This document shows positions 6,657 through 14,833 of a stretch of 19,686 nucleotides of DNA, in pieces (the stretch's first letter is position 1; each line of letters starts with the position of its first letter). Source of the DNA: CAZLYX01 sp964563885 (GTDB lineage Bacteria > Pseudomonadota > Gammaproteobacteria > Burkholderiales > Neisseriaceae); NCBI GenBank assembly GCA_964563885.1, contig CAZLYX010000035.1, forward strand, positions 1 to 19,686. The letters run 5' to 3'. A program made the translations under genes and the position numbers. The notes beneath the pieces are model-generated. The model had not been told where the DNA came from. It made no database searches and saw only the letters and a program-made list of their open reading frames with translations.

Positions 6657-9272
6657 TTACGCGGTGCCGTCTAAAAAGTCTTGCGCAAAACGTTGCAACA
6701 CGCCACCCGCTTCGTAGATGCCCACTTCTTCGGCTGTATCTAAGCGACATATAACGGGCACTTTGATGGTTTCGCCGTTGGCACGGTTAATCACCAAAGT
6801 GAGCTCTGCGTGTGGAGTGCGTTCGCCAATAACATCGTAAGTTTCGGTGCCATCGATGTGTAGTGTCTTGCGGGTGGTGCCTGCTTTAAACTCAAGCGGC
6901 AACACGCCCATGCCCACTAAGTTGGTGCGGTGAATACGTTCAAAACCTTCAGCTGCAATCGCTTCAACCCCTGCAAGGCGCACGCCTTTGGCTGCCCAAT
7001 CTCGGCTAGAACCTTGGCCGTAATCAGCACCAGCAATGATGATGAGTGGCTGTTTACGCTCCATATAAGTTTCGATAGCTTCCCACATGCGGGTTACTGT
7101 TCCTTCGGGTTCGATACGGGCGAGTGAACCTTGCTTTACGCTGCCATCGTCGTTTGTCACCATTTCGTTAAAGAGTTTCGGGTTGGCAAACGTGGCACGT
7201 TGAGCAGTTAAATGATCACCACGGTGAGTGGCGTAAGAGTTAAAGTCTTCTTCAGGTAGCCCCATTTTAGCTAGGTATTCACCTGCAGCGCTGTCTAGCA
7301 TGATGGCATTTGATGGCGACAAATGATCGGTGGTGATGTTGTCTGGCAACACTGCCAATGGACGCATACCTGTTAAACTGCGTTCGCCCGCTAATGCACC
7401 TTCCCAGTAAGGTGGGCGACGGATATAAGTAGATTCAGGGCGCCAATCGTACAATGGGCTTGGCGCTTTTTCGGCAGCGCTTTCTTCAAACATCGGGATA
7501 TAAATTTGGCGAAATTGCTCTGGTTTCACATGCTTGGCAACAATGTCATCAATTTCTTCATCGCTTGGCCAAACATCGGCTAAACGAATTTCCTTGCCAT
7601 CTACTACACCTAAAATATCTTTTTCAATGTCAAAACGAATGGTGCCAGCAATAGCGTAAGCCACTACCAGCGGTGGCGATGCCAAAAATGCTTGTTTGGC
7701 ATAAGGATGAATACGGCCATCAAAGTTGCGGTTGCCCGACAATACGGCAGTGGCGTATAAATCGCGGTCGATGATTTCCTGTTGGATTTTTGGGTCAAGC
7801 GCGCCGCTCATGCCATTACAAGTAGTACAGGCAAAGCCAACAATACCAAAGCCAAGTTTTTCTAAATCAGGCAGTAGGCCAGAATCTTCTAAATACAATT
7901 CAGCCACTTTTGAACCTGGTGCAAACGAAGATTTCACCCACGGTTTACGGGTTAAACCCAATTCGTTGGCTTTGCGCGCTAGCAGGGCAGCAGCGACAAC
8001 GTTGCGTGGATTAGAAGTGTTGGTACAGCTGGTGATGGCGGCGATAATCACTGCGCCATCTGGCATTTCGCCTTCTGTTTCTTCCCAAGCTCCGGCAATG
8101 CCTTTGGCAGCCAAATCGCTAGTGGCAACACGAGCATGTGGGTTAGACGGGCCAGCCATGTTGCGGGTTACGCTGGATAAATCAAAGGTGAGCACGCGTT
8201 CGTATTCTGCGTTTACTAAGCTATCAGCCCACAAGCCAGCAGTTTTAGCATAATTTTCTACTAGTTTTACTTGCTCATCTTCACGGCCAGTGAGCTTCAG
8301 ATAGGCGATGGTTTGTTGATCAATATAGAACAAACCAGCGGTGGCGCCGTATTCTGGCGTCATGTTGGAAATGGTAGCACGATCGCCAATCGACAAACTG
8401 GCTGCACCTTCACCATAAAATTCAACATAAGCGCCCACTACGCGTTGCTGACGCAAAAACTCAGTTAGCGCCAACACAATATCGGTGGCTGTAATACCGG
8501 GTTGATAGTGGCCAGTTAATTCTACGCCAACGATATCGGGCAGGCGCATCATTGAGGGGCGACCAAGCATCACAGTTTCGGCTTCTAAGCCGCCCACGCC
8601 CACTGAAATAACCCCTAAAGCATCTACGTGTGGTGTGTGACTATCAGTGCCAACACAGGTATCAGGAAACGCAATTTGAGTGCCATCGGCATCAGCGCGA
8701 ACTTGCACCACTGGTGACATTTTTTCTAAGTTAATTTGATGCATGATGCCATTACCAGCTGGAATCACATCCACGTTTTCAAACGCAGTTTTAGTCCAAT
8801 TGATAAAGTGAAAACGGTCTTCATTGCGGCGATCTTCAATTTCACGGTTTTTATCGAAAGCATTGGGATCATCGCCGCCGCATTCCACTGCTAAAGAGTG
8901 GTCAACAATCAACTGAGTTTGTACTACAGGGTTTACTTTAGAGGGGTCGCCACCTTTTTCGGCAATTGCATCGCGCAAACCTGCTAAATCTACCAGTGCA
9001 GTTTGACCTAAAATATCATGGCAAACTACGCGTGCAGGAAACCATGGAAAATCAATATCGCTTTTGCGATTAATCAGTTGGCCTAACCAGCTGTTTAAGG
9101 TTTCTGTATCAACATCACGGGCGCGGTTAACCAAGTTTTCGGCCAAAATGCGCGAGGTGTAAGGAAGTTTATCGTAAGCGCCAGGCTGAATGGCATCAAC
9201 AGCAGCGCGGGCATCGTAATATTGTAGGCTGGTGCCTGGTAGCGGCTTGCGGAATGGGGTGTTTGTGCTCAT
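6657..9272 (-). CDS. acnD: Fe/S-dependent 2-methylisocitrate dehydratase AcnD
   Basis: 871 residues, the size of AcnD/AcnA-type aconitases. It dehydrates 2-methylcitrate to 2-methyl-trans-aconitate in the methylcitrate cycle and works with PrpF in place of PrpD. Aconitase hallmarks: DTCVGTDSHTPHVDALG (about residues 204-220), the cluster ligands Cys416 in ITSCTNTSNP and Cys482/Cys485 in FACTTCNGMSG, SGNRNFDGRIHP after them, and the swivel-domain GADYGQGSSRDWAAKG near the C-terminus. The start has GGAAACC upstream. Context (prpC upstream, prpF downstream) decides AcnD over the citrate enzyme AcnA. The intrinsic terminator after prpC implies that acnD has its own promoter in 9273-9368. It contains an 11/12 match to the DUS at 7251-7262. 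Confidence 0.95.
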   Translation of the reverse strand: MSTNTPFRKPLPGTSLQYYDARAAVDAIQPGAYDKLPYTSRILAENLVNRARDVDTETLNSWLGQLINRKSDIDFPWFPARVVCHDILGQTALVDLAGLRDAIAEKGGDPSKVNPVVQTQLIVDHSLAVECGGDDPNAFDKNREIEDRRNEDRFHFINWTKTAFENVDVIPAGNGIMHQINLEKMSPVVQVRADADGTQIAFPDTCVGTDSHTPHVDALGVISVGVGGLEAETVMLGRPSMMRLPDIVGVELTGHYQPGITATDIVLALTEFLRQQRVVGAYVEFYGEGAASLSIGDRATISNMTPEYGATAGLFYIDQQTIAYLKLTGREDEQVKLVENYAKTAGLWADSLVNAEYERVLTFDLSSVTRNMAGPSNPHARVATSDLAAKGIAGAWEETEGEMPDGAVIIAAITSCTNTSNPRNVVAAALLARKANELGLTRKPWVKSSFAPGSKVAELYLEDSGLLPDLEKLGFGIVGFACTTCNGMSGALDPKIQQEIIDRDLYATAVLSGNRNFDGRIHPYAKQAFLASPPLVVAYAIAGTIRFDIEKDILGVVDGKEIRLADVWPSDEEIDDIVAKHVKPEQFRQIYIPMFEESAAEKAPSPLYDWRPESTYIRRPPYWEGALAGERSLTGMRPLAVLPDNITTDHLSPSNAIMLDSAAGEYLAKMGLPEEDFNSYATHRGDHLTAQRATFANPKLFNEMVTNDDGSVKQGSLARIEPEGTVTRMWEAIETYMERKQPLIIIAGADYGQGSSRDWAAKGVRLAGVEAIAAEGFERIHRTNLVGMGVLPLEFKAGTTRKTLHIDGTETYDVIGERTPHAELTLVINRANGETIKVPVICRLDTAEEVGIYEAGGVLQRFAQDFLDGTA

Positions 9273-9309
9273 GATGGTTTCCGTTGGTTAATATTGTTTT
9301 TTTTGTGGT

Positions 9310-9336
9310 TTCAGGTAGCATGTTGAGGCTAGCTGA
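9310..9336. repeat. Decayed inverted DUS pair
   Basis: TTCAGGTAGC, 8 nt, then GCTAGCTGAA: both halves are mutated versions of the DUS and still pair at 9 of 10 positions. It lies in the acnD upstream region and looks like an eroded DUS hairpin. Confidence 0.5.
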
Positions 9337-9368
9337 ACAGTAATTGTAATGCTAAATGGATTAGGGAG

Positions 9369-9405
9369 AAAAAGCGCATCGGCTTATATAGCTGGTGCGC
9401 TTTTT
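9369..9405 (-). terminator. Intrinsic terminator of prpC
   Basis: A 15-bp stem (9369-9383 with 9391-9405, three G-U pairs) with a 7-nt TTATATA loop and flanking A5/T6 runs, about 80 bp past the prpC stop. A strong classical terminator separating prpC from acnD. Confidence 0.85.
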
Positions 9406-9485
9406 TCCAGATTAGCACATTATAAAGTGCCGGATATGCAAGGCTTGCTGGCAGGCGCGGTTTAAAAGGCAAACCACAACTTAGA

Positions 9486-10640
9486 TTAGCGCTCGTTTAA
9501 TGGTACAAATTGTTGATCATCTGGACCATTATAGTTGGCGCTTGGACGAATAATTTTGCCATCTTGACGCTGCTCAATCACGTGTGCAGCCCAACCGCTG
9601 GCGCGTGAAATTACAAATAGTGGCGTAAACATGGCAGTAGGAACGCCTAGTTTTTGATAGCTAACTGCGCTAAACCAATCTAAGTTTGGGAACATTTTTT
9701 TATTGTCCCACATCACGGTTTCGAGGCGTTCGGCTACATCATATAAAGTCATGTCGCCAGCTTCTTGGCTTAATTCACGTGCCACTTCTTTAATCACCAC
9801 GTTGCGAGGATCAGATACGGTATACACAGGATGACCAAAACCAATCACGATTTCTTTACGTGCCATGCGCTCTAAAATATCGGTTTCTGCTTCGTCAGCG
9901 TTGCGGTAGCGTTTTTGAATATCGTAAGCAACTTCATTAGCGCCACCATGTTTAGGGCCTTTTAGTGCGCCGATGCCGCCTGCAATGGCTGAATACATGT
10001 CTGAACCTGTGCCAGCAATCACGCGTGAGGCGAAGGTAGAGGCATTAAATTCGTGTTCTGCATATAAAATCAATGAAATATGCATGGCTTTAACATGCTC
10101 TTTGCTTGGGCGTTCGCCGCGCAGCAGATGCAAGAAATGACCACCGATGCTGTCTTCTTCGCTATCAAGAGAAATGATTTTGCCGTTGTGTGCATATTGA
10201 TACCAATACAAAAGCATGCTGCCCATTGACGCCATTAAGCGATCAGCAATATCACGCGCTTCGCTAACAGGTTGGGTTTCACGCTCGGGCAGGGTGCAAC
10301 CCAAAGCAGAAACACCCGTGCGCATCACATCCATGGGATGGGCAGCAGCAGGAATGTTTTCTAATACGGCTAGCACGTTGGCAGGCAAATTGCGTAGCGT
10401 TTTCAGCTTCGCTTTGTAAGCAGCCAATTCATGTTTGTTAGGTAAATGGCCGTGTACCAGCAAGTGAGCAACTTCTTCAAATTCACAGGCTTTGGCTAAA
10501 TCTAGAATGTCGTAGCCGCGATAGCTCAAGTCATTACCAAACCGACCTACGGTACACAGTGCAGTATTGCCAGCGGCAACACCTGATAAGGCCACAGATT
10601 TTTTAGGTTTTGGGGCAACGGCTTTCTTTTCTTCGGTCAT
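9486..10640 (-). CDS. prpC: 2-methylcitrate synthase
   Basis: 384 residues. Condenses propionyl-CoA with oxaloacetate to 2-methylcitrate, the entry step of the methylcitrate cycle. Citrate-synthase-fold residues are in place: ALSGVAAGNTALCTVG near the N-terminus, His196 in YAEHEFNASTF, His231 in GPKHGGANE, His270 in GFGHPVYTVSDPR, Asp321 in FPNLDWFSAVSY, and the C-terminal IEQRQDGKIIRPSANY. Length and the HEFNAST/GHPVYTVSDPR sequences match PrpC rather than GltA, which is longer. A good AAGGAGAA ribosome-binding site precedes the ATG. It lies third in the prp cluster, with a dehydrogenase gene between it and prpB. Confidence 0.96.
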   Translation of the reverse strand: MTEEKKAVAPKPKKSVALSGVAAGNTALCTVGRFGNDLSYRGYDILDLAKACEFEEVAHLLVHGHLPNKHELAAYKAKLKTLRNLPANVLAVLENIPAAAHPMDVMRTGVSALGCTLPERETQPVSEARDIADRLMASMGSMLLYWYQYAHNGKIISLDSEEDSIGGHFLHLLRGERPSKEHVKAMHISLILYAEHEFNASTFASRVIAGTGSDMYSAIAGGIGALKGPKHGGANEVAYDIQKRYRNADEAETDILERMARKEIVIGFGHPVYTVSDPRNVVIKEVARELSQEAGDMTLYDVAERLETVMWDNKKMFPNLDWFSAVSYQKLGVPTAMFTPLFVISRASGWAAHVIEQRQDGKIIRPSANYNGPDDQQFVPLNER

Positions 10641-10711
10641 GCTATTCTCCTTGTAGACTTTGTTATATATGTTTCAGGTAGCGTTAATGTTGTTTGGTAT
10701 GGCTTATAGGG

Positions 10712-10748
10712 CTTGATATGGATAGGTTTAATCATCTCCATATTCAAG
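10712..10748. repeat. Imperfect hairpin between the SDR gene and prpC
   Basis: CTTGATATGGA (10712-10722) pairs with TCCATATTCAAG (10737-10748) with one bulged base and a 14-nt loop. There is no T-run, so it is not an obvious terminator; it may be an mRNA processing or stability element, or an operator ahead of prpC. A mutated DUS half-site lies nearby at 10673-10684. Confidence 0.4.
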
Positions 10749-10771
10749 ATGAGACGGTCGATAGCAGTAAA

Positions 10772-11545
10772 TTAATCTAAAGTCTGCTCGCCGCCGCCAT
10801 TTACAAACAACACTTGTCCGCTAACCCATTGTGATACAGGTGCGGCAAAGTACAACACGGCACCAGCAATATCTTCAGGCTCGCCTAAACGTTTAATCGG
10901 CGTATGTGCCAACATACGTTTTTCAATTTCTGGCGTGAGCACAGTGGCCAATGCGCCTGTTCTAACTGCGCCTGGGCCAACTGCATTAATACGGATAATT
11001 GGGCCATAATCATGAGCCAAATTGGCGGTCATATGATTGATGGCTGCTTTTGAGGCAGCATAAGCGCTGATAGCAGGGCTTTTATTAATAGAACTCATTG
11101 ACGACATATTAATAATTGAACCATAACCCGCTTCTTGCATATGCGGTGCACATAATTGCGCTAAGCGCCATGCACTGAATACGTTGATTTGAAAAGGTCG
11201 CTCAAACTGCTCAACTGTGATATCAAACGGGCTTTCTTTGCCCGCTCCGCCACCACCAGCATTGTTTACCAAAATATGGATACCAGAAAATTCAGCCACA
11301 GCGCGTTCAACCAGTGCCACTAAATCTTCATCTTTGAGCACATTACATTCAGCTGCCATAGCCTTACCACCATTGGCAATAATATCGTCAGCCAGCTTTT
11401 GCGCATCAGCTAATTTTAAATCAGCAATTACCACCGCCGCGCCATAATTGGCCAACATTCGGCTGCAAGCTTCACCAATACCATTACCACCACCAGTAAT
11501 AATTGCTACTTTCCCACTAAGATTAAACAGTTCGGTTGGGTTCAT
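10772..11545 (-). CDS. Short-chain dehydrogenase/reductase, HdhA (7-alpha-hydroxysteroid dehydrogenase)-like
   Basis: 257 residues from the ATG at 11545 (MNPTELFNLSGKVAIITGGG), which has AAGGA upstream; the frame extends further to 11698, but that tail is Cys-rich and unlike any SDR. Classical SDR layout: TGGGNGIG cofactor loop at 17-24, Asp42 at the end of beta-2 (suggesting NAD preference), NNAGGGG at 94-100, catalytic Ser149, Tyr162 and Lys166 (YAASK), PGAVRTGAL and a C-terminal VNGGGEQTLD. From memory the closest named relative is E. coli HdhA (shared NNAGGGG, TPEIEKRMLAHTPIKRLGEP and GGG.Q.L ending), but the substrate here is unknown. It sits between prpB and prpC, where a 3-hydroxyacyl or other short-chain oxidation linked to propionate supply is conceivable. 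Confidence 0.88.
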   Translation of the reverse strand: MNPTELFNLSGKVAIITGGGNGIGEACSRMLANYGAAVVIADLKLADAQKLADDIIANGGKAMAAECNVLKDEDLVALVERAVAEFSGIHILVNNAGGGGAGKESPFDITVEQFERPFQINVFSAWRLAQLCAPHMQEAGYGSIINMSSMSSINKSPAISAYAASKAAINHMTANLAHDYGPIIRINAVGPGAVRTGALATVLTPEIEKRMLAHTPIKRLGEPEDIAGAVLYFAAPVSQWVSGQVLFVNGGGEQTLD

Positions 11546-11701
11546 TAGGGCTTTATTCCTTCTGGTCAAGTCATCAGTAAATGCTTGATATGTTGGTAAA
11601 CAATTAGGTGTTTGGCAGTAAATACATGCATAAGCTACCTGAACATAATGCGCACTACAACTTGCCTTAAACCAATAAAAGCTCAAGGCAAGCAGCAAAA
11701 G

Positions 11702-12583
11702 TTATTTAGACTCTGTGAATAATTTATCTAGTTTTTGCTCGTAGTCGTGATAGCCCAAGAAATCATACAATTCCATACGCGGTTGCATGGTGTCGACCAC
11801 ATTTTGTTGGTGTCCATCTTTGCGAATTGTTTCATAAACATTCAGGGCGGCTTTGCTGGCAGCGCGGAAAGAAGACAAAGGATATAGCACTAAAGACACA
11901 CCGTTTTCGCCTAATTCTTGTTGGCTGTATAAAGGTGTTGCACCAAATTCGGTGATGTTGGCCAAAATTGGCACATTAATCGCCGCTGCGAATTGTTTGT
12001 ACATAGATAATTCGGTGATGGCTTCAGGGAAAATCATATCAGCGCCTGCTTCTACACAAGCGTGAGCGCGATCGATGGCAGATTGTAGGCCCTCAACCGC
12101 CAGTGCATCTGTGCGCGCCATGATCACAAAGTTTTCATCTGTACGCGCATCAACAGCTGCTTTGATGCGGTCAACCATTTCAGCTTGAGTGACAATGGCT
12201 TTGTTTGGACGATGGCCACAGCGTTTTTGTGCCACTTGGTCTTCAATGTGAATGGCTGCTACGCCCGCTTTTTCAAAAGCTTTGATGGTGCGGGCAATAT
12301 TAAAAGCGCCGCCCCAACCAGTATCAATATCAACTAATAAAGGCGTGTCGACGTTATCAGTGATGCGCTTAGCATCAATTAATACATCTTCCATGCTGGT
12401 GATGCCCAAATCAGGAATACCACAAGAGCAAGCAGCAACACCGCCGCCAGAAAGGTAAATGGCTTTAAAGCCACTCGCAGTAGCTAAGCGAGCAAAGTAA
12501 GCATTAACACAGCCAACAACGGCTAAAGGATGTTCGGTGGCAACCGCTTCACGGAAGCGAGCGCCGGCAGATTTAATCGCCAT
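11702..12583 (-). CDS. prpB: 2-methylisocitrate lyase
   Basis: 293 residues. Cleaves 2-methylisocitrate to pyruvate and succinate, the last step of the methylcitrate cycle. Isocitrate-lyase/PEP-mutase fold signatures: YLSGGGVAACSCGIPD (44-58 region), the Mg-binding VDIDTGWGG around residues 84-92 (Asp85, Asp87), the catalytic loop KRCGH at 120-124 with Cys122, and MARTDAL further on. KRCGH marks methylisocitrate lyase rather than isocitrate lyase. The ribosome-binding site GGAGA sits 9 nt before the ATG. It is the first gene of the prp cluster in transcription order; no regulator gene is adjacent. Confidence 0.97.
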   Translation of the reverse strand: MAIKSAGARFREAVATEHPLAVVGCVNAYFARLATASGFKAIYLSGGGVAACSCGIPDLGITSMEDVLIDAKRITDNVDTPLLVDIDTGWGGAFNIARTIKAFEKAGVAAIHIEDQVAQKRCGHRPNKAIVTQAEMVDRIKAAVDARTDENFVIMARTDALAVEGLQSAIDRAHACVEAGADMIFPEAITELSMYKQFAAAINVPILANITEFGATPLYSQQELGENGVSLVLYPLSSFRAASKAALNVYETIRKDGHQQNVVDTMQPRMELYDFLGYHDYEQKLDKLFTESK

Positions 12584-13351
12584 ATTTTAAGTCTCCAAGA
12601 GGGTGTTTTGTTATCTTGAGATGAAATGTAGTAACTTCTATTTGTTCTGTAAAATAACTATTTTTTATCAAAAGCATCAGTAAATTTGATGAATGCCTTG
12701 CTAAAGCTTATGCATTATGGCTTCTGGTTTTAAACCAGCTTAAAATATTGTTATGAAATTAATGATGTGATTATAATTTATTTTAATTATAGTAATTATT
12801 TATATAAATCAATATATTAAAATTTCATTTTTATCCTAACAATTAGCCTAAATAATAAATATTATTCTAGTGTTTTTAACTACATCTTGCCAGTGATAAG
12901 TTAGTGGAATATTCAAAATTTGCCTGAGTTAGATTAAACTATTGTTCTCGGCTTTTATGGCATTAGTGGTATGTATATGTTATATAAATATTTTAAGCCA
13001 AGCGTGTTGGTGATCGTTTTAGTTAATCTTGATTCAATCTATTTAAAGTAAACGCTCAAAAATTCAATATAAAAGGCTACCTGAAAACGTTTCAGGTAGC
13101 CTTTTATATTGATTAGATTGGTTTAGAGTAGGAGGTAGTAAAGCTTAAAACTACTTTATTAAAGTGTTTTGCTGACTTTTAGATTTTAATGGCTGAGCTG
13201 GCCATGTTTAATTTGGCTGCTTGAGATTAAGAACAGAAGTTACTTTGTTAACCCTATCGTGATTGCTGCCATCATGATTAGCGTATTGTTTGTGCGAATG
13301 CATACTGAATACGATTGGCTTTAATAGTGAGTAAGGTTGTGAATAATTTAA
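12584..13351. other. Gene-poor AT-rich region upstream of prpB
   Basis: About 770 bp between the prpB start and the recX terminator. The part next to prpB should hold the prp promoter and any control sites, but no confident hexamer pair or operator is visible. No tRNA or credible ORF is seen on either strand. The only clear structure is the perfect DUS hairpin at 13064-13112, which serves no visible gene. Confidence 0.55.
13064..13112. terminator. Orphan perfect DUS hairpin
   Basis: Perfect 23-bp arms (13064-13086 and 13090-13112) with a 3-nt ACG loop; DUS copies at 13074-13085 and 13091-13102, flanked by A4 and T4. It is the longest perfect arm in the window but lies some 480 bp from prpB and 290 bp from recX, so the transcript it ends is not obvious. 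Confidence 0.7.
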
Positions 13352-13390
13352 AGGCTACCTGAAACATTGATGTATGTTTTCAGGTAGCCT
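13352..13390 (-). terminator. Inverted DUS pair after recX
   Basis: DUS copies at 13352-13363 and 13379-13390 (13-bp arms, 13-nt loop) begin 8 bp past the recX stop. Likely terminator of the gph-recX transcript. Confidence 0.75.
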
Positions 13391-13398
13391 AGTTTTGA

Positions 13399-13866
13399 TT
13401 ACAACTCGCGGTCCCAATCAGCATCTTCGCTCCAATCCACTTTCATCACTGCTTGTATGGTGTCCATATCAAAACCACGATAGGCCAAAAAGCGCATCTG
13501 CTTTTGTTTATCGGGCAGGTTATCGGCAGGTTGTTTAAATTTTTTTTGCAACACTGCTGCTGCGCTGCTTAATTCTTGTTCACGGCTGGGTAGAAAATCA
13601 CGGCTAATATCTTCACTCACACCTTTGGCATGCAAAGCTTGTTTTAAGCGCAATTGACCATGTTGATGGCTTTTGCTGTGAACATAAGCTTCAGCAAAAC
13701 GTTTATCTGACTGCCAATTGCGCTCGGCAAATTCACTCAGCAGTTGGTCAATTTCTTCTTCGCTCTCAGCATGTGGAATAAGCTTACGTTTTAGCTCAGC
13801 GCGGCTGATTTCTTGGCGACCTAAAATATCCAGCGCACGTCCGCGCAGCGATTTTTGTGGCTTCAT
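13399..13866 (-). CDS. recX: Regulatory protein RecX
   Basis: 155 residues, the usual RecX size, all-helical. The N-terminal RALDILGRQEISRAELKRKL, the middle LSEFAERNWQSDKRFAEAYVHSK and the C-terminal KQMRFLAYRGFDMDTIQAVM are the three tandem RecX three-helix repeats. RecX binds RecA and modulates its filament; in Neisseria it aids recombination and transformation. It starts 3 bp after the gph stop, so the two are co-transcribed, and a DUS terminator follows. Confidence 0.92.
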   Translation of the reverse strand: MKPQKSLRGRALDILGRQEISRAELKRKLIPHAESEEEIDQLLSEFAERNWQSDKRFAEAYVHSKSHQHGQLRLKQALHAKGVSEDISRDFLPSREQELSSAAAVLQKKFKQPADNLPDKQKQMRFLAYRGFDMDTIQAVMKVDWSEDADWDREL

Positions 13867-13869
13867 CTT

Positions 13870-14583
13870 TTATTCGCTAGCCTCGTTTTTTTGCGGGCGC
13901 AGATTTTCATAAATTTCAGGCAGCTTGCCAATAAGCCAATCGGGTTTGGTGGCTGGATTGTGTACCAATTCTTGCATATCGCCGTAGCCAAAAGTAACAC
14001 CTACGCTCAAACAACCAGCGGCTTTGGCCGCAAGAATATCGTTGTGCGAATCGCCCACCATCAACATATTGGCTGGATCAATATTTAAAACTTCAGCGGC
14101 ATGCAACAGCGGCAGCGGGCTGGGTTTTTTCTCGGCTAGGCTATCGCCGCCTAGAATCAGGCTAAAATAATCGGCCAATTTTAGCTGTTTTAATAATTCC
14201 ACTGCTAAAACTTCACTTTTGTTAGTGATTACCACTAGCGGGATACCCAGTGATTTTAGTAAACCCAAGCCAGCTTCTGTTTCAGGATAGGCGCGGGTGA
14301 AATCGCTTAAGTGATCACGATAATAACGAATAAAAAGAGTGAAGCCTTGTTCCCATTGGCTTTGCTCGGCTTGGTTGTCACGACTATTGGTGAGCACGCG
14401 ATGCACTAAGCTGACAAGGCCATCGCCTACATAGCTGCACACGACTTTTTCTGCCAATTTTTCTAAGCCCATTTGTTCGCGCATGGCATTGGCGGCGGCA
14501 GCTAAATCGGCAATGGAATCGCACAGTGTGCCATCAAGATCAAAAGCAACGGCTTGTACGTGTTCGAGAGTAAATTCGGTCAT
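13870..14583 (-). CDS. gph: Phosphoglycolate phosphatase (HAD superfamily)
   Basis: 237 residues from the ATG at 14583 (MTEFTLEHVQAVAFDLDGTL); an ATG three codons upstream (14592) is equally possible, while the frame to 14667 is too long. HAD motif I is FDLDGTLCDS (Asp15, Asp17), motif II VVITNKS, motif III KKPSP, and motif IV MVGDSHNDILAAKAAG; the helical cap lies between motifs I and II. Hydrolyses 2-phosphoglycolate from DNA repair; HAD phosphatases are hard to assign by substrate, but length and motifs match Gph of Neisseria. It is the first gene of a pair with recX, and a mutated DUS half-site (11/12) lies upstream at 14650-14661. Confidence 0.88.
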   Translation of the reverse strand: MTEFTLEHVQAVAFDLDGTLCDSIADLAAAANAMREQMGLEKLAEKVVCSYVGDGLVSLVHRVLTNSRDNQAEQSQWEQGFTLFIRYYRDHLSDFTRAYPETEAGLGLLKSLGIPLVVITNKSEVLAVELLKQLKLADYFSLILGGDSLAEKKPSPLPLLHAAEVLNIDPANMLMVGDSHNDILAAKAAGCLSVGVTFGYGDMQELVHNPATKPDWLIGKLPEIYENLRPQKNEASE

Positions 14584-14764
14584 GGCTATCATAAAGTGAA
14601 AAATTGATGGGATGCCATTGTAGCATTTTTTGTTTGAATATTTGAAGGGTGGGCTACCTGAAAGCATTATCGACTGTTAATAGTCTTTAATACTTATAAA
14701 ATACTTATAAAATAGTTGAATTTATAGATTTTTATTGATGTTTTTATTGATGTTGATAAGGTAA

Positions 14765-14814
14765 GAAAGCCGTTTACAAAACTGCTTTAAGGGCAAGTTT
14801 GCAAACGGCTTTTT
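14765..14814 (-). terminator. Intrinsic terminator of lysC
   Basis: AAAGCCGTTT (14766-14775) pairs with AAACGGCTTT (14803-14812), with further partial pairing inside, and the arms are flanked by A- and T-runs. It lies about 20 bp past the lysC stop. Confidence 0.8.
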
Positions 14815-14833
14815 ATGGTTGAGCTGCGGCTAA

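Noticed and set aside
7726..8253. 175-codon plus-strand open frame.
   Set aside because: It lies opposite acnD, whose motifs are unmistakable, and its composition is that of an antisense shadow.
13205..13324. Short plus-strand frame with membrane-like text (YFVNPIVIAAIMISVLFVRM, then HTEYDWL and stop).
   Set aside because: It resembles the start of a transporter, but there is no suitable start codon or ribosome-binding site, and only about 25 residues look non-random. Could be a gene relic; too weak to call.
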